The notes: generated by a model from the letters alone, not told the origin. Positions 1-13,099 are shown, numbered from the stretch's first letter. The stretch: DNA of 64,000 nt from Ampullaceana balthica (GCA_944989445.1 CALYLW010000044.1:969501-1033500); one strand, 5' to 3'. Translations and numbers: made by a program.

Positions 1-1123
1 AATGAAGAAACTTCTTAAATGTGTTTAAATTACTACATGTGCTCGCATCCTGGCTCTAGCCGCAGGTAGACAACTCCTGGGGGCCCTTGGTTAGTCTGAT
101 AGCACTTACGGATACACCCATGATCTTAACAGTTGTAAGAGAGAGCCTTTGCTGCAGTCAGAAAAAAGAAATAGATGGGAAATTCCCATTAAAATTTAGA
201 AACTATGGTTTACAAAGATAGACCAATGTTGTTTAGAATTGAAACTCTTGCTATATGTCTTTGCAATGGAATGGAGATAAGATAATGAATTAGGAAAAAC
301 ATTTGATCCATACTTCTTAGAAAATAAAAGTTAAAAGAAGAAAATCTACAGCTTTAAAACAGCAGTCGTTACTTGCTGTTAAACGCAAAGAGTAATGCAA
401 GCAGTGCCACTAACATTAGGAGAACACTACGATCTCACGGTATGTTATAACATAAACAACGTGTCCAAGTGAACAACTACTACTTCCACTGCTGGGAAAT
501 GTTCGCCGCACACGGCGATAAACTCAACTCATCTTCGAAGATCCTGAGGTGAATTCACAACATAACCTAATCATAACAATCAACCATCGCTACGCGTAGC
601 TTGAACCATTAGTAATGAACCTTACTCCACTCAACGGAATTCAACTCCCACATACACGCCCGTCTCCGGCCCATTCTCTCCACTGTCTTGTACCTTGACA
701 TATCTTGGTGGTATTTACCCAAAGGTTAACACACGACTTCACACTACCGACGGGTACTGGGCCTGGATACCAGCAGTGCGCGGCCGCACGTGAATCGAAT
801 TATTGCCGTGTGCCAACGCCCTCAAATGACCCGTGCCAGCGGCTCGTGCCGGGTCTGACGAGAGCAGAAAGGACAATTTAAACGACAACCCCTCAAGTGG
901 TGTCATGGAGCGACGGTCCTGATATGGACACATCATTAAGCGACGGTCCACTGGTGGCACTTACGTGGAACCAGGGTGAAACTACGTATTATTATGGAAG
1001 TCTTTCAATTTAAGCCATTTTTGCCACAGTAACTCTCTGAAATACTATCGTTTTTGACTACGCCAGATGACGCAAGTTATTTTAGATTTAATATTTTAAT
1101 TTAATTCATCCTGATGAAAATAC
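1..1123. other. anonymous sequence left of the satellite
   Basis: No gene, RNA or repeat family is recognised here. The stretch 730-960 is richer in GC than its surroundings and holds a 73-codon minus-strand open frame with no recognisable motif. The last bases before 1131 (TTGGCCA, 1124-1130) match the end of the 71-bp satellite unit found at the far right end of the neighbouring array. Confidence 0.5.
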
Positions 1124-4100
1124 TTGGCCAGTGCCGACACAAAGTACGGAGATGATGTAAAGTGCCGACACAAAGTACGGAGATGATGTAAAGTGCCGAC
1201 ACAAAGTACGGAGATGATGTAAAGTGCCGACACAAAGTACGGAGATGACGTAAAGTGCCGACACAAAGTACGGAGATGACGTAAAGTGCCGACACAAAGT
1301 ACGGAGATGATGTAAAGTGCCGACACAAAGTACGGAGATGACGTAAAGTGCCGACACAAAGTACGGAGATGATGTAAAGTGCCGACACAAAGTACGGAGA
1401 TGATGTAAAGTGCCGACACAAAGTACGGAGATGATGTAAAGTGCCGACACAAAGTACGGAGATGATGTAAAGTGCCGACACAAAGTACGGAGATGATGTA
1501 AAGTGCCGACACAAAGTACGGAGATGATGTAAAGTGCCGACACAAAGTACGGAGATGATGTAAAGTGCCGACACAAAGTACGGAGATGATGTAAAGTGCC
1601 GACACAAAGTACGGAGATGATGTAAAGTGCCGACACAAAGTACGGAGATGATGTAAAGTGCCGACACAAAGTACGGAGATGATGTAAAGTGCCGACACAA
1701 AGTACGGAGATGATGTAAAGTGCCGACACAAAGTACGGAGATGATGTAAAGTGCCGACACAAAGTACGGAGATGATGTAAAGTGCCGACACAAAGTACGG
1801 AGATGATGTAAAGTGCCGACACAAAGTACGGAGATGATGTAAAGTGCCGACACAAAGTACGGAGATGATGTAAAGTGCCGACACAAAGTACGGAGATGAT
1901 GTAAAGTGCCGACACAAAGTACGGAGATGACGTAAAGTGCCGACACAAAGTACGGAGATGATGTAAAGTGCCGACACAAAGTACGGAGATGATGTAAAGT
2001 GCCGACACAAAGTACGGAGATGATGTAAAGTGCCGACACAAAGTACGGAGATGATGTAAAGTGCCGACACAAAGTACGGAGATGATGTAAAGTGCCGACA
2101 CAAAGTACGGAGATGACGTAAAGTGCCGACACAAAGTACGGAGATGATGTAAAGTGCCGACACAAAGTACGGAGATGACGTAAAGTGCCGACACAAAGTA
2201 CGGAGATGATGTAAAGTGCCGACACAAAGTACGGAGATGATGTAAAGTGCCGACACAAAGTACGGAGATGATGTAAAGTGCCGACACAAAGTACGGAGAT
2301 GATGTAAAGTGCCGACACAAAGTACGGAGATGATGTAAAGTGCCGACACAAAGTACGGAGATGATGTAAAGTGCCGACACAAAGTACGGAGATGATGTAA
2401 AGTGCCGACACAAAGTACGGAGATGATGTAAAGTGCCGACACAAAGTACGGAGATGATGTAAAGTGCCGACACAAAGTACGGAGATGATGTAAAGTGCCG
2501 ACACAAAGTACGGAGATGATGTAAAGTGCCGACACAAAGTACGGAGATGATGTAAAGTGCCGACACAAAGTACGGAGATGATGTAAAGTGCCGACACAAA
2601 GTACGGAGATGATGTAAAGTGCCGACACAAAGTACGGAGATGATGTAAAGTGCCGACACAAAGTACGGAGATGATGTAAAGTGCCGACACAAAGTACGGA
2701 GATGACGTAAAGTGCCGACACAAAGTACGGAGATGACGTAAAGTGCCGACACAAAGTACGGAGATGATGTAAAGTGCCGACACAAAGTACGGAGATGACG
2801 TAAAGTGCCGACACAAAGTACGGAGATGACGTAAAGTGCCGACACAAAGTACGGAGATGATGTAAAGTGCCGACACAAAGTACGGAGATGATGTAAAGTG
2901 CCGACACAAAGTACGGAGATGATGTAAAGTGCCGACACAAAGTACGGAGATGATGTAAAGTGCCGACACAAAGTACGGAGATGATGTAAAGTGCCGACAC
3001 AAAGTACGGAGATGATGTAAAGTGCCGACACAAAGTACGGAGATGATGTAAAGTGCCGACACAAAGTACGGAGATGATGTAAAGTGCCGACACAAAGTAC
3101 GGAGATGATGTAAAGTGCCGACACAAAGTACGGAGATGATGTAAAGTGCCGACACAAAGTACGGAGATGATGTAAAGTGCCGACACAAAGTACGGAGATG
3201 ATGTAAAGTGCCGACACAAAGTACGGAGATGACGTAAAGTGCCGACACAAAGTACGGAGATGACGTAAAGTGCCGACACAAAGTACGGAGATGATGTAAA
3301 GTGCCGACACAAAGTACGGAGATGATGTAAAGTGCCGACACAAAGTACGGAGATGATGTAAAGTGCCGACACAAAGTACGGAGATGATGTAAAGTGCCGA
3401 CACAAAGTACGGAGATGATGTAAAGTGCCGACACAAAGTACGGAGATGATGTAAAGTGCCGACACAAAGTACGGAGATGATGTAAAGTGCCGACACAAAG
3501 TACGGAGATGATGTAAAGTGCCGACACAAAGTACGGAGATGATGTAAAGTGCCGACACAAAGTACGGAGATGATGTAAAGTGCCGACACAAAGTACGGAG
3601 ATGATGTAAAGTGCCGACACAAAGTACGGAGATGATGTAAAGTGCCGACACAAAGTACGGAGATGATGTAAAGTGCCGACACAAAGTACGGAGATGATGT
3701 AAAGTGCCGACACAAAGTACGGAGATGATGTAAAGTGCCGACACAAAGTACGGAGATGATGTAAAGTGCCGACACAAAGTACGGAGATGATGTAAAGTGC
3801 CGACACAAAGTACGGAGATGATGTAAAGTGCCGACACAAAGTACGGAGATGATGTAAAGTGCCGACACAAAGTACGGAGATGATGTAAAGTGCCGACACA
3901 AAGTACGGAGATGATGTAAAGTGCCGACACAAAGTACGGAGATGACGTAAAGTGCCGACACAAAGTACGGAGATGATGTAAAGTGCCGACACAAAGTACG
4001 GAGATGATGTAAAGTGCCGACACAAAGTACGGAGATGATGTAAAGTGCCGACACAAAGTACGGAGATGATGTAAAGTGCCGACACAAAGTACGGAGATGA

Positions 4101-5594
4101 TGTAAAGTGCCGACACAAAGTACGGAGATGATGTAAAGTGCCGACACAAAGTACGGAGATGATGTAAAGTGCCGACACAAAGTACGGAGATGATGTAAAG
4201 TGCCGACACAAAGTACGGAGATGATGTAAAGTGCCGACACAAAGTACGGAGATGATGTAAAGTGCCGACACAAAGTACGGAGATGATGTAAAGTGCCGAC
4301 ACAAAGTACGGAGATGACGTAAAGTGCCGACACAAAGTACGGAGATGATGTAAAGTGCCGACACAAAGTACGGAGATGACGTAAAGTGCCGACACAAAGT
4401 ACGGAGATGACGTAAAGTGCCGACACAAAGTACGGAGATGATGTAAAGTGCCGACACAAAGTACGGAGATGACGTAAAGTGCCGACACAAAGTACGGAGA
4501 TGACGTAAAGTGCCGACACAAAGTACGGAGATGACGTAAAGTGCCGACACAAAGTACGGAGATGACGTAAAGTGCCGACACAAAGTACGGAGATGACGTA
4601 AAGTGCCGACACAAAGTACGGAGATGACGTAAAGTGCCGACACAAAGTACGGAGATGACGTAAAGTGCCGACACAAAGTACGGAGATGACGTAAAGTGCC
4701 GACACAAAGTACGGAGATGACGTAAAGTGCCGACACAAAGTACGGAGATGACGTAAAGTGCCGACACAAAGTACGGAGATGACGTAAAGTGCCGACACAA
4801 AGTACGGAGATGACGTAAAGTGCCGACACAAAGTACGGAGATGACGTAAAGTGCCGACACAAAGTACGGAGATGACGTAAAGTGCCGACACAAAGTACGG
4901 AGATGACGTAAAGTGCCGACACAAAGTACGGAGATGACGTAAAGTGCCGACACAAAGTACGGAGATGACGTAAAGTGCCGACACAAAGTACGGAGATGAC
5001 GTAAAGTGCCGACACAAAGTACGGAGATGACGTAAAGTGCCGACACAAAGTACGGAGATGACGTAAAGTGCCGACACAAAGTACGGAGATGACGTAAAGT
5101 GCCGACACAAAGTACGGAGATGACGTAAAGTGCCGACACAAAGTACGGAGATGACGTAAAGTGCCGACACAAAGTACGGAGATGACGTAAAGTGCCGACA
5201 CAAAGTACGGAGATGACGTAAAGTGCCGACACAAAGTACGGAGATGACGTAAAGTGCCGACACAAAGTACGGAGATGACGTAAAGTGCCGACACAAAGTA
5301 CGGAGATGACGTAAAGTGCCGACACAAAGTACGGAGATGACGTAAAGTGCCGACACAAAGTACGGAGATGACGTAAAGTGCCGACACAAAGTACGGAGAT
5401 GACGTAAAGTGCCGACACAAAGTACGGAGATGACGTAAAGTGCCGACACAAAGTACGGAGATGACGTAAAGTGCCGACACAAAGTACGGAGATGACGTAA
5501 AGTGCCGACACAAAGTACGGAGATGACGTAAAGTGCCGACACAAAGTACGGAGATGACGTAAAGTGCCGACACAAAGTACGGAGATGACGTAAA
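1124..5594. repeat. 31-bp satellite array, 144 units
   Basis: From 1131 (GTGCCGACACAAAGTACGG...) the unit recurs every 31 bp; (5595-1131)/31 gives exactly 144 copies. The only common variation is one position, GATGATGTAAA versus GATGACGTAAA. GATGAT dominates to about 4440, with scattered GATGAC units. From about 4465 to the right every unit is GATGAC. The reverse complement has no stop codon in any frame, so three overlapping minus-strand frames of about 1500-1700 codons cross the array. Because 31 is not a multiple of 3 they read the same sequence in rotating frames, and I do not regard them as genes. The array is clearly visible; its function is unknown. Confidence 0.97.
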
Positions 5595-6182
5595 GTGCCG
5601 ACACTATCATCCAGAAACAAAGTACGGAGATGACGTAAAGTGCCGACACTATCATCCAGAAACAAAGTACGGAGATGACGTAAAGTGCCGACACAAAGTA
5701 CGGAGATGACGTAAAGTGCCGACACTATCATCCAGAAACAAAGTACGGAGATGACGTAAAGTGCCGACACTATCATCCAGAAACAAAGTACGGAGATGAC
5801 GTAAAGTGCCGACACTATCATCCAGAAACAAAGTACGGAGATGACGTAAAGTGCCGACACTATCATCCAGAAACAAAGTACGGAGATGACGTAAAGTGCC
5901 GACACTATCATCCAGAAACAAAGTACGGAGATGACGTAAAGTGCCGACACTATCATCCAGAAACAAAGTACGGAGATGACGTAAAGTGCCGACACTATCA
6001 TCCAGAAACAAAGTACGGAGATGACGTAAAGTGCCGACACAAAGTACGGAGATGACGTAAAGTGCCGACACAAAGTACGGAGATGACGTAAAGTGCCGAC
6101 ACTATCATCCAGAAACAAAGTACGGAGATGACGTAAAGTGCCGACACTATCATCCAGAAACAAAGTACGGAGATGACGTAAA
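5595..6182. repeat. 45-bp satellite variant, mixed with 31-bp units
   Basis: Here most units carry a 14-bp insertion, TATCATCCAGAAAC, after GTGCCGACAC, giving a 45-bp unit (starts at 5595, 5640 and onward). A few plain 31-bp units are interspersed, for example near 5685 and at 6030-6090. All carry the GATGAC variant. This is a transition block between the 31-bp and 71-bp forms. Confidence 0.95.
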
Positions 6183-6459
6183 GTGCCGACACTATCATCC
6201 AGAAACAAAGTACGGAGATGACGTAAAGAAGATAGTGTTCCACCTCTTGGCCAGTGCCGACACTATCATCCAGAAACAAAGTACGGAGATGACGTAAAGA
6301 AGATAGTGTTCCACCTCTTGGCCAGTGCCGACACTATCATCCAGAAACAAAGTACGGAGATGACGTAAAGAAGATAGTGTTCCACCTCTTGGCCAGTGCC
6401 GACACTATCATCCAGAAACAAAGTACGGAGATGACGTAAAGAAGATAGTGTTCCACCTC
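6183..6459. repeat. 71-bp satellite variant, probable parental unit
   Basis: Units start at 6183, 6254, 6325 and 6396, with exact 71-bp spacing; the last is cut at 6459. Each is the 45-bp unit plus a 26-bp segment that begins GAAGATAGTGTTCC and ends TTGGCCA. The same TTGGCCA lies at the left edge of the whole array (1124-1130). The parental unit was therefore probably the 71-bp one, and the 31-bp form arose by loss of two internal segments (inference). Confidence 0.93.
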
Positions 6460-9006
6460 GGTCCCCGCACTTCTTATACCCTGTAAAGATCTAAACGAGC
6501 CAAGTTTGATCAGTGCATCAGGCAGACAAGAGTTTTGTATTCAATCATCTTATCGGCCAATGCCATCGGCAACCATTAACAACGAATTAGAAGACGACGG
6601 GGCAATAAACGAGTGTTAACAAAAATCTTATAACACAAGTCAAGAGTTATTTATGTATCGGTATAGTTCAGTATGATTAGAACATTTCATTGTACGGCGG
6701 AGCCTTGGGCGTTTCTAAACGTTCACTCGTCCAAGATTTTTTTTATCCCATAGGAATAAATGTAAATTCAATTAATTATATTTTCCAGTTTCCAGCCTTA
6801 GAAACAAAGACGACTTTTAATAGTGGCTCTTTGTTCGTTAAACAATATCAGCATTTTGAATCATTACATGAATACACACGGATCATTCAGGTAATTTCTT
6901 GTACTACTGGCGCCAACAGCCAGATTCCTCATAATATAACGTTTCTATTTAGGGTTGCTAGTGGCGGTTGAGAATAACAAATTGATTCTAAACAAAGAAG
7001 CGAGTAGTGCTGCAGACAAAAGATATTTACTCCACTACAGAGCCTAGGGCTTTTGAGTGTTACCTACGGATGCCTGCTTCGTACCGTTACACCCCCGCCC
7101 CTCCGCGGGGTGGCGTTTCTTGACTGAGACTAAAACAATTAAAGACTTAATCCTAGGTAACGGTGTCGTTGTTGTTTTGTTAAACTAGTGATACGTTTCG
7201 TATGTATGGTAAAAAATTTAAATTTAAAACTCAAACTTTTATAAACCAATAAGAATAAGGAGTCTCAGAATAAAGAACTGATTGTACGCACAAAACTAAG
7301 TATTCCAATATTTCACAAACTTTAGTATTAGGCCTTTCAATTACATGAAGTACACAACAGTAACGTTAAACAAATATTTAAAATTAAAAAAAATTCAACA
7401 CGATTATTATCTCTGATTTATCCATATATCCTCTGAAGTCACAAACCATAATCACCACGGGGATACATGAAATGTGATCGCATATCAATAAACAATAAAT
7501 GAGCAAGTCTTAAACTCGTATGCATCGATACATCGACTATACATGCTCGCAAACTCCTAACCGCCAGACGTACAAGGAGGGCGCCATCACAAAAACACAG
7601 CCCTGCATGTTCCCGGCGTCACTACTACAACGGTGAGTTTCCTCAACTCCCACAGTTTGGTCTCGGCACGGTCCATTTTCTCTCCCCTATCCCCAAGCAG
7701 CAGCAGCCTGCTAAGCTATGCCTCACCAAACGGCCAGAGCCAAGACAAGGGCTACGTACGTAAAAATAGCGGACTAGTGGGCTGGGAGTTTTCTCACGGA
7801 ATAACCGCGTAACAATTAGTCAATAAAAGATGGTCGCTTATTGTGGTTGTAAGAAGGGATCTCCACAATCTGGTTATTTACTCTGAAAGACTAAGTTCAT
7901 TAGAAAACTATTTTTATCAATATCTGAGCGTTTTCAAGTCTTGTCCAGATTTATTTGAGATAAAAGAGTTTTAGTTGGATTGAAAACTGTTGTGGATTTC
8001 CTTCTTTTTTTTTATATTAAAAAAACGTGCTTTCTATTAAAAATGCAGTAAAAAGTAGAATATATAACACGTTTTTAATATACTTATGCAGCAGAAATTT
8101 GAACCTAAAAAAAAATATTTATTTTAAAAATACATAATTTTTTAGCCTGAAAATAACTAAATAAAATGATAGATGACGTCACAAACTCACGCAAGATTTT
8201 CTTATGATTAACCTTGGTTCAAGATAAATTTTCTGACACATCGCTCATCCAATGTTGGAAACTCATGCTGTGAGCCCCGGCTGCACAACGCCGTCCAGGT
8301 GTAAGAACCCCTGCCCAGCAGGTTTGCATGTTCTTTGAGTTACAGAAACGTCAACATTGTAAAAAAAAGTTATAATTTAAAGATCAGCTCAGCAGTTGAA
8401 AGAGGTAGGGGTGGGGTGGGTTTTTTGGGTGGCACTCCTCTGATTCTATAACCGCTTTTCTGATGGCAGATATAGTACAGGAGAAATCCTTCCACCGAAA
8501 AAAAATGCAAAGAAATTATATAGCTTTTTAAAAGACTTACCTTTAAGTTACTCTCACCTGGAACAATTTCAAGACACGAAATATTATATGAAAGTTTGAG
8601 TCTCGTGAGCAATTATGTAATGGGAGATCTGAGAAGTAGGAATAAAAGGATAGGCAGTAGATAACAAAATCTTGAAATAACTAACATGTGTGCAAACGGC
8701 ACTACCACTGCACGCGGCCACAACATTATCTTGGAGTCTAAGGGTTGGATATAGTTAGGGTTGACTGTCTTTTGCACAAGTCCTATATTGTGATTTAAAA
8801 AAAAATTATGGGTTCCCGGAAAAGAATAATTAAAATAGGATCCTGGTAAAGAATAATTTATTTTAATTTATTTCCAACAATCCTAAACAAGGTAAAATTG
8901 ACCGGAATCTACTGCAAATGTTTTAGTGTGCTGACAATGGCTGTCTTTACTTTTAAAGATTCATGTTTATAAAACATTAATATTGTTCACTGTAAACACC
9001 AACACC
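6460..9006. other. anonymous AT-rich sequence
   Basis: No gene is recognised in these 2.5 kb. Two GC-richer patches (7050-7110 and 7560-7760) stand out. Short open frames at 6690-6971 (+, 93 codons) and 8370-8612 (-, 80 codons) show no family motif and look like chance frames. There are A/T homopolymer runs around 8000-8150. Confidence 0.5.
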
Positions 9007-9013
9007 ATGACTT

Positions 9014-9278
9014 GACGCGGTGGTCGAGTGGCAGCGCGCTGGACTGGCGTACCGAATCCATGTGACGGCAAGGATTTGTTCCCGGGGCCTAGGGCATCCC
9101 TGAGTCACCCAGCTCCGAATGGGTACCTAACACTAGTTAGGCGGCTGGGTAATGCGTGGAACCCACAAAGCCGTGGCCTGTGAACGCTGCATCACTTGCC
9201 AACAGATCATCTGTCATGGTCTGTGGACGCAATTATCTTCTGCATAGAAGGAGCGTCTGTATTGATAAGATAAGATAG
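9014..9278 (+). mobile_element. tRNA-derived SINE, copy 1 (with target duplication)
   Basis: This short interspersed element begins GACGCGGTGGTCGAGTGG, which contains a tRNA-type A box. It continues through a body shared with the copy at 56701-56973 and ends in GATAAGATAAGATAGA. The B-box region is damaged here, where copy 2 has an intact GGTTCGAATCC. A perfect 10-bp direct repeat ATGACTTGAC at 9007-9016 and 9279-9288 flanks it and marks the insertion; the first repeat overlaps the first three bases of the element. It is non-coding and would depend on a LINE for mobility. The family name is not assigned. Confidence 0.88.
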
Positions 9279-9288
9279 ATGACTTGAC

Positions 9289-10204
9289 TATTGCTTGGAT
9301 TTATGGTCTATGTTTCATCAGTTGTTGTTTCTCAATACCAGCTATCTGTGTCTGCTATGAAGTGATTGTTATTTTTAAAACATATAATGTCAACTCACAC
9401 CTAAGATTCAGATAGTCTCATCACGTAGGACACTGCTCACCAACGAACTAAGGCGTATAAGTATAGGCTAAGCTCTCGGTGGACTACAACGGATGAGTGG
9501 GGGGGGCCTTGGGGGAGAAGCTACTACTGGCATTTTGATGAAGACGATAGAGCCACATCGGGGTCTGTTTGTCATCACGCGGTCTGATGTATTCGGCCTA
9601 CTGTTGCCTGTGTGTGAGCCCATTTAGTTTCAGTACCGTCTAATTAAGGCTTCTGTTCCTGGACTTACTTAGAGCCCAATTAAAATGAGGAATACATGTA
9701 GTAGATTTGGCTTTGGTGCATTTCTTTACTAAAAAATCGCACGGGCTTGATCGTTCTCTAAAGTAGTAGAAAATAAAATACAGACCATTATCTGAGTGGC
9801 AATCAACTGGTGCTATTGTAACAAGCTAATTGGGATTATACCTAACTATTGTAATATTGATATTGTTTTTAAAATGTGTTTATGCAGCTATTTTGTTCAG
9901 AGCCGTAAATAAGTGTTTCTATAGCGTAACTGAGTATTAGGACTTGTAACTTCAGCCAATGGAAACTTCTCGTATCACCGCAGCCATTTCCAAATTATAT
10001 CACTATGTGTATTGAAATGCTATATAATAAACAAGGCAATTGATGCACCACGAACACGTTCTTTGACCTCTAATGCCAACTACTCTACTTAAAATAAACA
10101 AAGCGTATTACCAAAGGGAACAGTTGTTGGCTAATGACTCAGTGTTTTTACTAGTCTTATATTAACTTGCTTTGTAAGTTTAATCGGAACCGTCTCACTA
10201 TTTG
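9289..10204. other. anonymous sequence
   Basis: I see no gene, array or mobile-element end here. The only local features are short homopolymers, including a G8 run near 9500. Confidence 0.45.
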
Positions 10205-10375
10205 TTTATAATTTTTTTCACGTGCCCAGTTCACGCGTTGACGCCGACCGTCACTGTTCACAGCCCCTACCGTCCAGTTTTAAAACCAGGGGAGATAATT
10301 GTGTTTCAGTCTGTAAATGTCGCGTTTAAACATAATCACTACTTTTAGTTATGTCTCATATATAAAGGATTTATA
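10205..10375 (-). mobile_element. fragment of a dispersed inverted-repeat element
   Basis: The right end reads AGTTATGTCTCATATATAAAGGATTTATAGTC. Its reverse complement matches the left end of the element at 59685-60096, including GAGACATAACT and TATAAATCC. An internal piece near 10235-10255 (GTTGACGCCGACCGTCA) also matches, inverted, the block near 59815-59830. The other terminus was not found, so the left boundary is approximate. Confidence 0.5.
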
Positions 10376-10745
10376 GTCAAAAGGTAAGCTGGCTTTGCAC
10401 TTACTGTAAAATGCGTAGACTAAAAAGTAGAAAATTAGTGCATTTTCAATATAAGACTAGTTTTTAAAAAGTGTTTTTAATGTTGATTATTCAGTTGGAG
10501 TTCGCCAGTGGCCGTCCCTGAATGCCGGGATTGATGCCCCGGATGTATTGACTCGGTGTAGCAGGCAAACTTTGAACTTGATAGCGTTTCAAATTTGATC
10601 ATAGAGTAGTGCGTTCAAGATCGAGATGCTCTAAAGAAAAAATTACTTTGACTTTTAGGTTCAGCTCGAGCTCATGAGAAGAATCCGGTACTTGGTAATT
10701 GTCGGAAATAAAACGTAAGTAACAATTTATAATAAAAATGTGACG
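10376..10745. other. anonymous sequence
   Basis: Nothing is recognised in this stretch between the element fragment and the 102-bp repeat array. Confidence 0.4.
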
Positions 10746-11200
10746 CTGAGAATCACTGTTGATGTCTACCTAAAGGTACTCTGAGAATCACTGTTGATGT
10801 CTACCTAAAGGTACTCTGAGAATCACTGTTGCTACTATCTGACAGTGACTACAGGAAGCTGCGTACACGTACTGCCTGGCCTCCGCCCATCATAATTGCT
10901 GTCTACCTAAAGGTATTCTGAGAATCACTGTTGCTACTATCTGACAGTGAATACAGGAAGCTGCGTACACGTACTGCCTGGCCTCCGCCCATCATAATTG
11001 CTGTCTACCTAAAGGTATTCTGAGAATCACTGTTGCTACTATCTGACAGTGACTACAGGAAGCTGCGTACACGTACTGCCTGGCCTCCGCCCATCATAAT
11101 TGCTGTCTACCTAAAGGTATTCTGAGAATCACTGTTGCTACTATCTGACAGTGACTACAGGAAGCTGCGTACACGTACTGCCTGGCCTCCGCCCATCATA
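10746..11200. repeat. composite minisatellite, 35-bp and 102-bp units
   Basis: Two 35-bp units (CTGAGAATCACTGTTGATG..., starts 10746 and 10781) lead into 102-bp units starting at 10816, 10918, 11020 and 11122. The last is cut short. The 35-bp sequence forms the first part of the 102-bp unit, so the larger unit contains the smaller plus 67 bp of new sequence ending CCGCCCATCATAATTG. Copies are nearly identical. Confidence 0.93.
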
Positions 11201-11720
11201 ACGTACTAATGTTTTTACCTGCAACCCAAGAACATAAATTTAACACTCGGGCCCGCAGCGATATCAAGTAATGTTATTCGATAAGTGTCTTTTCTACCTG
11301 GGCTCCGTTTTGCCGATGCCTTTAACAACAATAATCATATATTCGTAAGGTAGAGGCCGGCCCGTGACTTGACTGGTAATGGCGCCGTACCTGAACGGGG
11401 TTTTGTTGGTGGTGGCGTGGTTGGTTTCAGTACCGGGGAATAAACAGAAAAGGAAGTGGGTTGTTGTGGGTTGTGAGTGTTGAGTGTAGCCAAATGTCAG
11501 CGTTGCTGGATGTGAATTAATGTCTCTAGAAAGTGAGAAGTACTTTATACCGTATACACATGGCCATGAAATGTATACATTTGACCACAACCCCCGTCTA
11601 ACGACGCCCATTTATGGTTATACAAGAGGTCACTCTTATAACCCAATTTAACCACTCTGGAGTCGGTTATGTAATCTGTAACTGTATAAATAAGACTACA
11701 AAAAGTTTATGGTAGCTTCT
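11201..11720. other. anonymous sequence
   Basis: A 105-codon minus-strand open frame (11294-11611) has no recognisable domain. I do not call it a gene. Confidence 0.4.
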
Positions 11721-11957
11721 TACAAGCTGTATCGACTACAAGAGATCATAGGCTGACTGGGGACATAGTTGATTCTACATACAAGCTGTATCGACTACAA
11801 GAGATCATTGGCTGACTGGGGACCTAGTTATTCTACATACAAGCTGTATTGACTACAAGAGATCATTGGCTGACTGGGGACCTAGTTATTCTACATACAA
11901 GCTGTATTGACTATAAGAGATCATTGGCTGACTGGGGACATAGTCATCCTACATACA
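11721..11957. repeat. 58/59-bp minisatellite, 4 units
   Basis: TACAAGCTGTATYGACTA recurs at 11721, 11780, 11838 and 11896, and a degenerate fifth start is at 11954. Each unit includes GGCTGACTGGGGAC. The first unit is 59 bp and the rest are 58 bp. Confidence 0.9.
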
Positions 11958-12539
11958 AATACATCGACTTAGAAACGTAGTTATAACAGAGATAACTCCA
12001 GACAAACGACCACACTACCGTCTGTGGGAAACGGGCGTGTGCCGAGTGCCGTGTGCCGAGACTTGAGTTTAAGCACAGCAACGTCCATCACGTGTCTACT
12101 TTATGTTTTTTGATGTCTTGCTATACATAGTAAAATAATTCAAATTTACTTTCCTTACACAAATGTTTTTATTAAGGAAACTAAAAAACCATTTAAACAA
12201 CTTTGGTCTGGGTTTTAACGCAACTCAAAAAAAGAAAAAATCAGTTTAAAAACATTGTTTTCAAATATTTTGGTAACGGCCCTATAAACGAACATTTCTT
12301 TTTTTCGCACGGTCATTCAGGTTTAACTTGAATGCCATGAAAACAGCAAAGTTGAAATATGCCTTTCAAAAATGTCTTTAAAACTGCGTTGTTTAGAAAA
12401 CTGATTCGCATAATCCGACACATCAATCAGGCAACACACAGAATGCCAAAAAAAAAGACCGCCCAGGTAACAAAAAGTTATATCCAGCAAATAACAAATT
12501 GAGCCCAAGGTAACAAAATGTACACCACATCTAACAAAA
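11958..12539. other. anonymous sequence
   Basis: There is no recognisable gene or repeat. A short minus-strand frame at 12323-12550 runs into the adjacent array and is not supported as a gene. Confidence 0.4.
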
Positions 12540-13099
12540 ATACACACCATTCAACAATCCAACACAAAATACACACCATCCAACAATCCAACACAAGATA
12601 CACTCCATCCAACAATCCAACACAAAATACACTCCATCCAACAATCCAACACTAAATACACTCCATCCAACAATCCAACACAAAATACACTCCATCCAAC
12701 AATCCAACACAAAATACACTCCATCCAACAATCCAACACAAGATACACTCCATCCAACAATCCAACACAAAATACACCCCATCCAACAATCCAACACAAA
12801 ATACACTCCATCCAACAATCCAACACAAGATACACTCCATCCATTAATCCAACACAAAATACACTCCATCCAACAATCCAACACAAAATACACACCATCC
12901 AACAATCCAACACAAAATACACACCATCCAACAATCCAACACAAAATACACACCATCCAACAATCCAACACAAAATACACACCCTCCAACAATCCAACAC
13001 AAAATACACACCATCCAACAATCCAACACAAAATACACACCATCCAACAATCCAACACAAAATACACACCATCCAACAATCCAACACAAGATACACCCC
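12540..13099. repeat. 29-bp minisatellite, about 19 units
   Basis: The unit is CCATCCAACAATCCAACACA followed by AAATACACW. Variants ACACTCC and ACACACC alternate in blocks. One strand is nearly free of G, giving strong strand asymmetry. The minus strand lacks stops in several frames, producing artefactual Cys/Trp-rich open frames of about 180 codons. Confidence 0.94.

Noticed and set aside
1096..6208. Minus-strand frames of 1490-1700 codons across the 31-bp array
   Set aside because: The unit simply lacks stops in all three minus frames. 31 is not a multiple of 3, so the frames read the same repeat in rotation, and there is no non-repeat domain.
1131..6459. CRISPR array
   Set aside because: Units are contiguous, with no variable spacers, and the context is eukaryotic.
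12531..13096. Cys/Trp-rich minus-strand frames
   Set aside because: Products of the 29-bp array in overlapping phases. No signal of a metallothionein or toxin-like scaffold, only the periodic unit.
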